DNA of 64,000 nucleotides from Chytriomyces cf. hyalinus JEL632 (GCA_025435555.1 JAIWWG010000092.1:50122-114121), one strand, 5' to 3'; shown: positions 34,136 to 45,404, counted from the stretch's first letter. The notes: generated from the sequence alone by a model not told the origin. Made by a program: numbers and translations.

Positions 34136-34757
34136 TATTTATAATCTAATGATGCATGCGAGTCGGCCAGCCCGCTTTCTTGTTAATAAACGCAGTTGAA
34201 ATTTATTTAGAAAAGCTTAACTCATGTTGTGTTCAGACCGTGTTCAGACCGTGTTAGCTGTGGTCCTTACCTAAGTCACAGCGACGCGTACATTTCTCAC
34301 TCCCTCTCTCTCTCTCTCTCACAAACTCCCCCTAACGCGAACGGCAATACCAACGCCAACACGAACACTAACGCCAATGCCATTGCCAACCAATGCTTAC
34401 CAAGTATTTCTCCACTGGAATCCTGCTCTTATTGCGAAAACACGCGTTCGGCCAGCTGGTCCTGGATATCTCCCAATATGCTGGCAATAAGTGTAGCAAT
34501 CGCGGTGTAATGAGGGACAACACAAGGACCTGCGATAAAACAGTCTCTAGGTTGTGTGTTTATGTCGAATCTCTAATGTCCTAATGTGGCGGGTGTTGGT
34601 GTTGGTGTCGGTGTTGCCGTTCGTGTTGGGGGGAGCGGCAAATAACCAGTTCAGGGGAAGCAGATAAGCTTTTCCTTTATTTACCCCTTACTCATTGAGT
34701 TGCAGTGGACCCAATTTTTCGTAAGATTTACAAAGATCAACGCGAGACAACACATCC
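34136..34757. other. Intergenic stretch with microsatellite and inverted repeat
   Basis: About 620 bases between mitoferrin 2 and a seven-helix gene. It contains a (CT)n run near 34302-34320 and a pair of facing imperfect repeats listed separately. A frame through it codes only Asn-Ala-Thr repeats and is not credible. Confidence 0.6.
34328..34634. repeat. Imperfect inverted repeat, arms about 40 bases
   Basis: The left arm (about 34328-34368) begins CCCCCTAACGCGAACGGCAA and goes on in degenerate AACRCC units. The right arm (about 34593-34634), read on the minus strand, begins CCCCCAACACGAACGGCAA and goes on in the same kind of units. About 85 percent of positions match by eye with one gap. 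The loop is about 225 bases. Confidence 0.6.
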
Positions 34758-35702
34758 ATGGATTCGCCCGCGTTTCTCACTGCCAAGATCACTGAAGATG
34801 AAATTCACCTATACACTATTATTTGCGGAGCATACGGGACAATGGTGGTTCTGTCGCTCGTGATGCTCGTGTTTTTGGCCCTGTTTCTTCCGTACGAGCT
34901 CAAGTCAATGAGCGTCCCCGTCACCGGCAAAAACATGGCAACACCATTCAACATCCTCATCGTGCTGACCATTCTCGGCAACACGGGCCTGTTTACCTGT
35001 CAAGCTTGGAAATGGAAAACACACTCGATGCACACGTTCCAGATGCTCAATCTGGTGTCGGGCGCCTTCTCAATGATCACCTTCATCAGCGCCGTTCTCT
35101 ACAACTGGCTACGCGTTTACCCAATTGTTGAAATCGTCTACCCACGCCTCACCCCGTTCCTTCGGATCCTGGGAACCGTGCTTTACCCGCTCCTCGTAGT
35201 GACCATCGAAGTACTTGAAATCGTTGCCGTCTTAAGTCCCTCTCTATTCAACAAACTGATTTTCATTGACATGATCCTTGGTCTCATAAACGGCATAGTC
35301 CTCGTTCTGTTTGACTTGTTCACGCTGGGCGTGTATGTTGCATACATGCACGCGGCGCGGCGGGAGAAATCGGACCTTGACCGGTCCCGGTTGAATATTA
35401 TTTGCCTTTACGGTACTTTGGTGTGTTGTTTGCTGTTGACGGGCATGTGCCTATTTACGGTGGCAACGTCGTTTGGACTTGGTTTAAGGTTTCATGTGAT
35501 GTTTTTGGGAGTGCATTCGTGTTCTTTTCTGGGAACGGTGGTGTTGTGTGCAATGAAGGTTGCGTTGCATCGGGACAAGGTTGCCGAGAAGGAAAAGAGA
35601 GTGTTGCGGTCCATCGAAGCAAAGGAGAAGACTGGAGGGGCTGATGGGAGTACAATAATGCCCATTTCACGGGGGGTGAGTGGATGTGGTGCGAATGTCT
35701 GA
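34758..35702 (+). CDS. Orphan seven-helix membrane protein (B)
   Basis: Intronless, 314 residues, with seven hydrophobic segments. It begins MDSPAFLTAKITEDEIHLY and ends with AMKVALHRDKVAEKEKR and a short Gly/Ser tail. It shares the helix-7/tail motif with the protein at 27.3-28.3 kb. Residues about 107-165 (TFISAVLYNWLRVYPIVEIV and following) are duplicated in the truncated copy just downstream. No known receptor class recognised; receptor or sensor role is inference from topology. Confidence 0.8.
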   Translation: MDSPAFLTAKITEDEIHLYTIICGAYGTMVVLSLVMLVFLALFLPYELKSMSVPVTGKNMATPFNILIVLTILGNTGLFTCQAWKWKTHSMHTFQMLNLVSGAFSMITFISAVLYNWLRVYPIVEIVYPRLTPFLRILGTVLYPLLVVTIEVLEIVAVLSPSLFNKLIFIDMILGLINGIVLVLFDLFTLGVYVAYMHAARREKSDLDRSRLNIICLYGTLVCCLLLTGMCLFTVATSFGLGLRFHVMFLGVHSCSFLGTVVLCAMKVALHRDKVAEKEKRVLRSIEAKEKTGGADGSTIMPISRGVSGCGANV

Positions 35703-35760
35703 GAGTGGGTCTGGTTGGAGTCCCCGGATCTTGTTTATTTTTTTGTCTTCTCGATGTGTG

Positions 35761-36123
35761 CACCTTCATCAGCGCCGTTCTCTACAACTGGCTACGCGTT
35801 TACCCAATTGCTGAAATCGTCTACCCACGCCTCACCCCGTTCCTTCGGATCCTGGGAACCGTGCTTTACCCGCTCCTCGTAGTGACCATCGAAGTACTTG
35901 AAATCATTGCCCTGCTACACCCACTCTATTCAACAAACTGATTTTAATTTGGCATAATCTCCGGCGCCTCATAAAACGGCATGGGTCCTCGTTCTGTTTT
36001 TGATTTGTTCACGCTTGGTGGGGGTGGGGGTGTATTGTTGCATTTACCAGACTGGAGGGGCTGGTGGGAGTACAATAATGCCCATATCCCGCGGTACGAT
36101 TGCACGTGGTGGAAATGTTTGAG
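35761..36123 (+). pseudogene. Truncated tandem copy of seven-helix gene B
   Basis: Starts abruptly at CACCTTCATCAGCGCCGTTC, matching 35078 onward in the intact gene. The first 150 bases differ at only one or two sites. After about 35915 the copy is heavily changed, with base changes and small insertions (for example a run of G near 36018), stops in all frames, and an internal deletion of about 280 bases that joins the helix-6 region to the 3' end (AGACTGGAGGGGCTG...). It has no start codon of its own in the right frame and cannot make a seven-helix protein. Confidence 0.85.
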
Positions 36124-36252
36124 GTTTACTTGGCAGAGTACCCCACATCTGATTGTGACCTTGTTTATTTTATGATTTTACGCGTTTTTGGAGATATCTT
36201 GACAATCTCATTCCTTCAAAAAAAAATTAACTGCCAACACACACATCCCAAA

Positions 36253-37022
36253 ATGGAAGAAGAGGCTCAAAACAATAATGGTGATGCAACCGTGACCGAG
36301 TTCACCACGTACGAAGACTACCTGGACAGCCAAATCACACCGCTCGATCTGTACTACCTCGAGGACAAGGAGCTCGCGCGACAGCTCGTTGAACTCGGCT
36401 ACCGCGGCAGCGGCGAACCGCTCAAACGCGAAGAGTTTGAGAGCCGCAAAAAGGCCAGCGAAACCTTCCGCCTGAGCAAGCGTCTCGCCACAAAAGTGTT
36501 TGCCAGCCAGGGTAAAGATGTGCGTGGGTACCCGTTCCTAGCGGCCCTTGCGGAGAGGGAGGAAGCCAACAGGACAGGCAAGCTGACGAGCATTGTGTTT
36601 ATCCGCACTTTGAACGGGAAGGGGCAGGAAATTAGCGGGTACATTGACTATGCGCACCGGTTGAAGACGGAGAACTTTGAGTCCATTTTTGCGAGGACGC
36701 GTGTTCTTGTGCCACGGCCGAGTGACCTCAGTTTCTACAACTGGGAAACGCAGACGTGCACTTCGAACGCGACTCCGAATTTTCAAGTGATTGCCGACAA
36801 CGAGAACGGCATTTTATTCAAGAACAAACGCGACAGGAAGATTATTAACGTGGATCCCCGCGTAAGTATATTTGTCATAATTGTCACTGTTTACTTTGAT
36901 ATTTATTTGAACTTTGCTCGCAGGAGGCTAATCCCGGCGACAACACGACGCGCGTGCAGATACCGACAAAGGAGCACATCCAAGTCGTTATTTACGACCA
37001 TTTGACAAGAAGAAAAGCGTGA
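36253..37022 (+). CDS. CFAP299: CFAP299 cilia/flagella-associated protein
   Basis: Exons 36253-36861 and 36924-37022 join to 235 residues (human 233). Very high similarity by eye along the whole length: [89 protein letters not shown] and [13 protein letters not shown]. The protein belongs to a family kept in flagellated eukaryotes and lost from fungi without flagella, so it suggests a zoosporic life stage. Role in the axoneme is not well known. Confidence 0.95.
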
Positions 37023-37167
37023 TAAAATAAAATCTATATATTATTCCACCTCATACAAAGAACACCTCACATAGACTCTTGAAAAAAGGGACCACAACAC
37101 TCCCAAAAATATTATTCAAGAGGCCCTTATTTCCAAACAAGAAGCACACACATACAAACCCGGGGCT

Positions 37168-38250
37168 CTATCCCCCCTGTGTCACACGAATCACGGTGAA
37201 CGGCACTTGCGGAGTCACAAGCTCGACGGAGGTCGAATCTTCAGATCCAGCTGTATATCGACCTCCATATTCATCGTCTTTATCTTCGTCCGCCTGCTGC
37301 TTCCTCCGCCCCCACCAACACGCACCCATGACCAAAGCGCGTACGACGCGGTTCATCCAAGCCTCGCGAATCATGGGCATGAAATAGAGAATCAGGGCAG
37401 GTGCAATCACATTGTCCAGCACGATCGTTCCACTGATGGCCCAGGCAGCGTCACTGGGGAATGCGACATTGATGACGACAGGGATGGAGAATGCAATGAA
37501 CGATCCGCTCATGACGGTGCAAGAAAACAGCACGCGACGTTCAGCCATAATTCGAGCGCGTTCCTTCTCCGGCGAGAGATTGGATGTGATTTCGCGAATG
37601 AGTTTCAGTGAGAGGATGTAGGTGCTGGTGTAAAAGACAATCACGCCGATAATATCGACAACGAGCAGGAGGACACTGAGCGACTGTACGCGTGCCTGTA
37701 CGGCCTCGGTGGCGATGATGTTGAGATGCAGCGGCTGCGGGTGGGAGCGTGTGGATGTTGTTTAATGGGAAAAGTTGGGAAAAATTCCAAACAAATTTTT
37801 GATTGACTCAACTGAGGTGAACACGGCCCACACGGACGGCACAATTGCAATGACAAAGAAGGCTAAAAAGAGTACGTAGTACTTTGTCGACACACGGTCG
37901 GCAATGCGTCGGATCAGGAAGAAGCGTTCCATGGCCAGGAACAGGTTGAACAGCCCAGTCAGACCCATGCACACTTGGATGTTGGCTGCGTGGAGACTCC
38001 GCAGCAGGTTGGACGGCGAGCTCAGGTCCAGCGCAAAGATGACGAGCTCCGACACTCCCCAGTAGGTGTATATCCACAGCATGCCCAGCACGATGCGCTC
38101 GAGACGGGACCCAAGCACCCGCTCGACGACCATCGAGTAGGCGATGCTTGCGCTGAGCATGGAGCCCACGACGTAGGCGGGTATAAACAGACACAGCACA
38201 AGCAGGTTCAGCCACGTGCCAGGTATCTCCCACTGGTACGCTGCTGTCAT
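37168..38250 (-). CDS. Orphan seven-helix membrane protein (C)
   Basis: Two exons (38250-37813, 37734-37168) give 334 residues. Seven hydrophobic stretches are visible, with LFLAMERFFLIRR after helix 3 resembling the ER-F/DRY region of GPCRs only loosely. The 78-base intron has a GTTGAG donor, is a multiple of three and contains an in-frame stop, so splicing is needed for the C-terminal three helices. A basic/acidic tail (GRRKQQADEDKDDE) follows helix 7. Not clearly related to the other two seven-helix proteins. Function unknown. Confidence 0.72.
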
Positions 38251-38285
38251 TGATTGGTTTTTATCAGTAAATAAATTTTAACTTT

Positions 38286-39597
38286 TTACTCATTGCTGGC
38301 TTGAGCAGCACAACCAAGCTCTTCAAAGGGCAGCAACGTGCCAAACGCAATGTGCTGCACAACAGGCAGCTTCTTGACCACCTCCACCATGTACATCTTG
38401 AACATGCCCGCGTTCACTTTAGCCCAGTTGGGGACCCCCGATATGTCGTAGAGAAGAGGAGAGTGCTCGTGGAATGGTCCAGACTTGGTCTGCAGTTGCA
38501 AGGTGAATAGTTTGCTGTCAGAAGAGTTGCGAGGGAATGGAACAGTTCTTTCACCTCGTAGATGAACTGAATAGCCCGCAGGTACATGAATTCGGCGGCG
38601 AAAAAGTCAACAACTTCACGTTGCAATATGCTTTTCGGTTTGATACGCTTGTGGCCAACCAGTTGGGCAGCACCCCAATAGTAACAGAGAAACTGATGAT
38701 CGTCAAGACCCCACACGCCATGACTCCCTGCTGGCTCCAAAGTATACACCCTTTGCAGTCTCCTCACAAGTTCGAAATACGCGGGTATGACTTTAAATGC
38801 AAGGGCAGGGTGGTCGTCTGGAGTGACGGCACCAACGAGGTGAAGGCAGCAAAGAAATGCAATAAAAGAAAGCTCATGACCGCTGCCGTAATCAAGTCTT
38901 ATTTTGTGTCCAAATGAGGACGTCAAATACGGCTTCAGTTCCAAAAGCGCTCCGTCTGGCCCTTGAAAGTGGGTCGGAAGTAACGGCGTCAGCATGTCGT
39001 CCGCGCATTCTTCGAGCCTGCAAAAAAACATTCATTCGGTAACAACGAACGGTAATTCGCTCTTGTTCGGAAACTCAACTTGTCGACCCAGGACTTGAAA
39101 GCCCTGTTGCCAAATCTTTGAGGATCCACCATGGGAGGGAACATATCAACCCAGGAATTCATTGTCTCAAGGGACTGAAGCAATGCTTGGACAGAATGTG
39201 AGACTGTGCAGTTTGTCGACAACGGTTTGTCTGTGTATACGGTGTTGATGGTTTTGATGAAGGTCACGAATCGAGCCAGAGCCGTTGACTGCAAAATAGA
39301 AACAGCGGAGTAAAAGTATCAGAACCCGTGTCCGGTATAATAGTAGATGGGCGTAAGAACACGCTGGCGCCTCACTTTGAGCCACATGCGCATGCCTTCG
39401 TCATTGGCAATACGCTTTTGCGGAGCGACAAATACATGGGTCTGCGGCACAATTTCGAGAGGGACAATTACGTCGGCTGCGGGAGTCCCGACTTGTTCGG
39501 TGGTTGCGCCAGGCAGGCCCGGTGCGCCAGGAACACCCGAGCCTGGCATCCGTGGCATGGCAAAGGACGCGTCTCGCACGGCTCGGTTTAGATTCAT
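38286..39597 (-). CDS. PP2A activator PTPA (Rrd/Ypa)
   Basis: Exons 39597-39376, 39288-39080, 39017-38555 and 38489-38286 (borders within a base or two) join to 365 residues. Peptidyl-prolyl isomerase-like activator of PP2A-family phosphatases. Landmarks: FGNRAFKSWVDKLEECADDM across an intron, RLDYGSGHELSFIAFLCCL, EPAGSHGVWGLDDHQFLCYYWG, KSGPFHEHSPLLYDIS and PNWAKVNAGMFKMY. The GHE and GVWGLDD motifs that bind ATP/PP2A are intact. A Gly/Pro-rich segment near the N-terminus (GSGVPGAPGLPG) is extra. Head to head with RagC/Gtr2. Confidence 0.93.
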
Positions 39598-39865
39598 GTG
39601 GGTGACTTTGTATGCTTTTTCGATCCCAGGATTGCGTTCTGTTGGTTTGTTCGAGCGGCTGTTGACGGTATTTCAGTCAAGTAAATTTGATTTCAGTTGG
39701 GTGAATTCCAGGAACGAGAAGCTGTGTTTCTCGGCCGCAAATACTCACTGTCGTGGATGGTCGCAGATCTTTATTAGCGGGTTCCTTAACAGGCCGCTGG
39801 CTGCAGGTGCTCCCTACTTGGGGCCATACTTACCATCTTATGTCAGACATAAATATAAAACAAAA

Positions 39866-41236
39866 ATGACCACCACTATCCACAAACCCACCCGGCGCAT
39901 TGTTCTGATGGGCTGCAGAAAGAGCGGCAAAAGCGGAATCTACGGCAACGTGTTCCGCAACGTCATTGCTCCGGATGTTCTCTTCAACAACCCCATCTCC
40001 ACGGAACTGTCGCTGAAGTAAGCTCTTTTCCAAACGCCCCTGGCGCTCGCATGATGAGTATTAACGAGCAATGGGCGCATGTGATTCCATCCAGCTCATT
40101 TCTCGATTTGAGTTTGTGGGACTATCCCGGAACGCCGGACCTATACAGCGACACGACAGACCCCGCTGTCCTGTTTGCGAACTGCATCTGCGTCGTCTTT
40201 GTCATTGATTCGAAAGACGATTATTACCCTGCGCTGAAGCAACTGTTTGCGACCGTTTCATCCGCATACAGAGTTCGTGTACATTTTTTTTTTTAAATTC
40301 CACATGACGGTTGACTCCCACCACAAGGTCAACAAGAATATGCTTTTCGAGGTATTTGTTCACAAAATGGATGGCCTCAGCGACGATCATAAAATTGGTT
40401 CGGAAATCGCGTTCCTTCCGATAATTCTTTCAGTCGCATGTTTGAAGCCATACATGTGCCTAACATTTCGAATGCGCAAATAGAAACTCAACGCGATATT
40501 CACACACGCATTCATGACGAGCTAATGGACGCTGGCTTACAAGACGTTCACCTTGGCTTCCACCTGACCTCCATATATGATCATAGTGTGTGCGAGGCGT
40601 TCAGTAAAGTCGTTCAGCGCGTACTTGGAGATGAAGGAATTCTACCCACCCTGGAGAATCTGTTAAACATTTTGTGTTCGGTAACCAGTTTCTGTTTTGC
40701 TAGAACTGCCCCCTCCCACCTTTGTTTCTGTTTTTCCTAACATTGTTTGCACGTCAGAATTCAGGAATTGAAAAGGCTTTTCTATTTGATACCGTGACAA
40801 AGATATACATTGCGACGGATAGTTCACCAGTCGACGTTCAGAGCTATGAATTATGCTCAGACATGATCGATGTCGTGACAGATACGGGACTAGTGTATGG
40901 CGTTGATTCGAGGAAAGAAGATGCGCTTGATAAAAAGGAAAGTATGAGTCTGGAAGATGGGATCAAGAGTGTCATTCATTTGAACAACGGGATGGTGCTC
41001 TACATGCGCGGGATCAACAGGTATGTCTGCCGCTATTCCTCCACTTGATGCATGCGAGGATGCATCATTGCTAAGCTGCTATGTGTGCCATTCGTAGAAC
41101 GCTTGCCCTCGTGAGCCTGCTTCGGGAAGAGAACTTTGAAAAGCACGGGCTGATTGATTTCAACTTTAGCGTGTTCCACGAGGCTGTCAGCGAGGTGTTC
41201 AAGATCCGAAGCGTGAACAAGAACATCCGGTTGTGA
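39866..41236 (+). CDS. GTR2: RagC/RagD-type GTPase (Gtr2)
   Basis: Exons 39866-40017, 40095-40272, 40328-40397, 40484-40680, 40758-41020, 41098-41236 join to 332 residues. Small GTPase that pairs with RagA/Gtr1 on the vacuole and signals amino acids to TORC1. P loop [11 protein letters not shown]3-like LWDYPG, and [19 protein letters not shown], a hallmark of the RagC branch. The C-terminal roadblock domain has [20 protein letters not shown] and [18 protein letters not shown]. Two introns use GTTCGT/GTTCGG donors; the spliced frame is exact. Confidence 0.96.
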
Positions 41237-41375
41237 AAATGAGAAATAATGCATATGTGTTGTGTGGCCTGTTGTCGTTGTTTGCTTTCGTCCCAATTTG
41301 AAAAAAATTCCATTCAGAGAAAGTCAAAGACACAGTTTTCCCACTCACGCACACCAACTGTAACGGGGAAACGAC

Positions 41376-42675
41376 ATGGCTTCATCTGGTGCATCATTCA
41401 AGTCTGGCGGGGTGAGTCCGAAGCCTCGGGAGATCAGTTTTGCGGCGGCGGATCTGTGACTGCCAATACTGACAGCGCATGCACAACAACAGGCCCGCAG
41501 GAAGGCTACCAAGAAGGGTCTTGTCTTCACAGTGATGATCGTGGGTGCGTGCCGATGCTGATTTACCTTCCTTGTTTGCGCTCGCCCCTCCTCGACTTAA
41601 ACACATTTTATAACCAAAGGTGCTTCTGGCTGTGGTAAATCCACTTTCATCAATACGTTGTGCGAGAACCCAGTCATTCTGCGCAAGGATCATGCTGACG
41701 CTGAGAAAGCGGCCCAGCTGAAAACTGTTGGCCTTGCCCCAACAACTGTCGGTTTGTGGACGTCGTTTACGTGCCTCAAATCTGTTGATGTCGCTCATTC
41801 TCATTCCATGTTTTCCCACGCATGTCTCCTCCTTAGAACTGGATGAGGATGGTCTCAAGCTGTCGCTCACTGTGGTGGACACACCCGGATTCGGAGACAA
41901 CATCAACAACGAACCCGCATTCGAAGATATCCTCGGCTACATTGAACACCAGTACGAAGAGATTCTTGCGCAAGAATCCCGTATCAAGCGTAACCCGCGA
42001 TTCCAAGACAACCGCGTGCACGTTCTGCTCTACTTTATTCAGCCGTCGGGACACTCGCTGCGTGAAATGGACATTGAGTTTATGAGACTTTTGGGCGCTA
42101 GAGTCAACGTGATTCCAGTCATTGGGAAAGCTGACAGTATGACGCCCCAAGAACTGAATGCGTTCAAAAAGAGAATTATGGAGGATATTTCGCACTACAA
42201 GATTCCCATTTACGACTTTCCTTACGATGAAGAGGAGGACGATGAAGAGACTATTGAAGAAAACAACGAATTGAGGGTATGCATTTTTGGAAGATGTGCT
42301 CAACAGAGTGTCTGCTCACAGTTTTATTTTCCACTTCGAAGGGCCTTCTTCCATTCTCCGTCATCGGATCGGAAGACGAAGTTGTCATCAACGGCCGCCG
42401 TGTTCGTTGCCGTCAATACCCATGGGGTGTGGTTGAGGTTGACAACAGCAAACATTGCGACTTTTCCAAGTTGAGATACATGCTCCTGAGTTCGCATCTG
42501 CACGACCTGAAAGACATCACGCATGATGTTCTGTACGAAACCTGGAGAACTGAAAAATTGAGTAAAGAGGGTCATCAAGAGTGAGTTTGCATTTTCTTTT
42601 CCTTTCCGACCACTGCATTCTTGATGCTAATGATGCCTGTCTTCCTTCAGTGACGACAGTGGGGAAGAGCAATAG
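41376..42675 (+). CDS. Septin GTPase without coiled-coil tail
   Basis: Exons 41376-41411, 41493-41544, 41620-41751, 41837-42276, 42342-42580, 42651-42675 join to 307 residues. Filament-forming GTPase of cell polarity and division. Motifs: P loop GASGCGKST (made by splicing), DTPGFGD (G3), VIGKADSMT (G4), and the septin unique element QYPWGVVEVDNSKHCDFSKL with YETWRTEKL. The protein stops soon after this, so it lacks the C-terminal coiled coil, as in Cdc10-like septins; the exact class is not assigned. N-terminus very short. Confidence 0.93.
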
Positions 42676-42789
42676 TAAAGCTTCCACGTTCCCTGTTTCG
42701 TTTTGCTCCGATTAGTTTTCTCTTGTTTCCGCTTCTCGTTTCCAACCAAAATACAAATCTACCGCTCGTTTCTAAATACGGTGACTTTA

Positions 42790-45358
42790 TTACTTTGATA
42801 GTGCTGGTTTTCCATTCAATATCAGGCTGGAAGGGACAGGGTCCCGTGAATGGCGGGAAATCCTCAGCCTTCGCAAGAGTTCAAAGACTTGCATTTCCTC
42901 ATCAGCATCTACTGGAGGATCTTGTCGTGTCGGCTCAGATTCTTTTCCTCTCCCATTGCATCCTTGAAGACCTCCCCAGGCTTCTGGTCCTTCGGAACTA
43001 ATCCCACTCGATGCGACAAGTGTTCCCTGGATCAGCTCCAACAAATCATCCACTGCGCTCAACACTTTTAGTTTGATCTGAAATGCGAGTCCTTCCAAAG
43101 TAGATGCAAATTGCTCACTTCCTCCTTCTCCCTCGCGTTCATGAGTACTGTCGTTGTCACCAACCGGGCTCTCACTGATGCCTTGTTGACTTCTAACCTC
43201 CCACACGCGAATCTCATCCACACCCATAACCCCACTTTCCGAAATCTCAAACGCTCTTTCTAAAAGCACGTGCAGTTTGGACAGAGGACCACCCGCCGCT
43301 TTGAACGTCCCTACATCGTCCAAAGCGCGCTGTGATCGTGTTCGACTTCGACTTCGACTCCGTCCTCGCCGACTCCTCATAGTTGCTGTCGCAAGGCTTT
43401 CATAAACATCCCAAAGTGGTGACCCATGACACGCATTCTGTCGCTCAAACAAGGCAACGCTGTGGACAATGTGTCCTGCAATCGGTTTCAACATGCCCTC
43501 TTGCAAGTGGAGAAACTGGTCAATAAATTCAGCGGCACCGTGGGTTATAGACTCGGTTTTTGAGCACATGAGGAAAGGTAACGTTTCAATTTGGAGAATG
43601 TGGAGATGGAGGAGTGTGGTTGAGGAAAGTGATGGTGATGAAGGGTTGGCTGCGAATCTGTGGCGCAAATTTGGGTTTTTGGAAATGAGATGGTGGAGCG
43701 CTGAGTTTGAGATCAGTGGAGGCGTGGTAGGATGGGTTGGTTTGGAGGGAGGTGGATGGGCGACGGTAAAACTGCTGAAAGAAAATGAATCTTGCTGCTG
43801 TATTGCTGATACCGATATTGCGGAAGATTTGCTGGATGACCACGCAGGATTGTTGGTCTTGCTGGTGTAAAGGACATTCAAGAGCAGGGAGAGTGTGGGA
43901 CGGAACGACATGGAGCGTTTTGTAAGAGTTTCAACTCGCGCATCGTTATTCAACATATCCCCCAAGGCAGAAAGAGTTTGGGAATCTTTGCTGCGTTCAC
44001 GCTTGAGTTTGTTGAGGTCCATTTCAATGCCAGCAATCAGCAGCCCCAGGTACTCAAGCCGCTCCTGAATGCACCACAAGAGGGGGGAAACAGGACGCTG
44101 GGCCCAGTGCTGCTTACGGCGCCCGTCGCTCGCGTCGTTAGCTTCGAAAACAGACTCCAATGTGGCTTGCAACAACGGCGTTGGAACATTCTCCATCAAC
44201 GAGCACACAAGGAACATGCTCAGTACGATTTTACAATTCAAGTTGTATGCAGTTGCGAAATGGGATGGGTCAATTGTTGGAGAGTGGCTTGTGGGGATGC
44301 CCAAAAACGCGGCAACGCTGCCTCGAATTTGAGAGAAGGAAAACACGGATTCCGGGAACTGAGACATTGCGCGAAATTCGAAATCATTGGCCAACCTTTT
44401 TAAGCGCCAGAGGTCTTGGTCGACTGGCATGTTGAAGTGTGAGGGCATGGACGCAAGATGTTTCTTTGCAATCGGGCTCCAAATCTTTTTGGATGCAGCG
44501 CTTTCATAAACATACTCTGCTTTTAAGGCGCTGCCATTTGGGTAGGTTGTCTTTTTCCTGGGAGAAAAGTAGGTTTCAAAGGCCACAAAGTTCTTGCGCA
44601 TCTGTAAACTGACTTCGTTCAGCCCTTTTGAATGGAATGAATTAATAGCGCCTTACCAGGTCGGTAAACTGTCCTCTTCCCCCGTCCGAGAAGTGCTTTT
44701 CCCAAAAATGCCGCTCTTGAAACAAGACAGGAAGTCCGTCCAATGTCCAGACATTTGGCATGACAAACACAAGGAATCCGCGCATATCCTCCTCCGTTAC
44801 AGAAGACAGAGATGCATCAGCACCAACACCCTTCACCTGCAAACCACCAGGATACGTGGCATTGCTGAGCGGGGTTTCGAAATTGGCTTCGTAGAGGGTT
44901 GGTTGAATTGTTGTCAACAAACGTGTCAAGTTTCTACAGTGAAACAAGTGAAGTCTCAAGATTTGAATGGGTCGAATTGCAGTCTGAAGTGCTTTCAAAG
45001 TCACGTCCGTTCGTGAAAGATCCAGGAATCCAAGCGCGGCAATGTTTGACAACGGCAGCAGACTTTGGGCTGTGAGACGCGTTGCGGATCCGACGAGACT
45101 CAGGGACCAAATGTGCAGAATAAATCCCGGATTTGAAATGGCTGCGAACAAGGGTTCAAGGGCGGCTTTTGGATGAAAATGTATTTCTGAAGTCGTTTCA
45201 TCAAATTCAGAAGAGTCTGATTTCGAAGAATGGGCGCCGTTTACACGTTTGGAGGTCGGATCTAATGCAGGCCAGGTGGAGGCACGGTAGCTGATGCTTG
45301 AGTTTGAACCGGTCCAAGATTTCCGCGGAGTCGTTTTGATAGCGCTTGTTTTTGACAT
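42790..45358 (-). CDS. Large protein of unknown function, LRR-like N-terminus
   Basis: Exons 45358-44657 and 44601-42790 join to 837 residues. The first 230 residues have leucine-rich spacing (SLLPLSNIAALGFLDLSRTD, LHLFHCRNLTRLL) and end with a conserved-looking block: MPNVWTLDGLPVLFQERHFW, EKHFSDGGRGQFTDL. The rest is helical, with long Ser/Pro loops and an Arg-Ser run (GRSRSRSRTRSQ near residue 650). No enzyme motif or transmembrane helix seen. I do not recognise the family. Only 46 bases separate its start from the stop of the PPR gene. Confidence 0.75.
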
Positions 45359-45404
45359 GTTTTTTGATGTTTTTTTTATTTCAAGATATGCAGTTACTCT
45401 GTAA

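Noticed and set aside
34229-34510. Frame with Asn-Ala-Thr repeats
   Set aside because: Explained by the AACRCC minisatellite of the inverted repeat.
35684-35941. 85-codon frame across the seven-helix gene copy
   Set aside because: It joins the 3' tail of the parent gene to the truncated copy and ends at once; it is part of the pseudogene.
38537-38917. 126-codon plus-strand frame
   Set aside because: Fully antisense to the best conserved exon of PTPA, whose motifs explain the open frame.
39347-40021. 224-codon plus-strand frame
   Set aside because: Antisense to PTPA exon 1 and its promoter, then runs into the real RagC start in the same frame; only the part from 39866 is coding.
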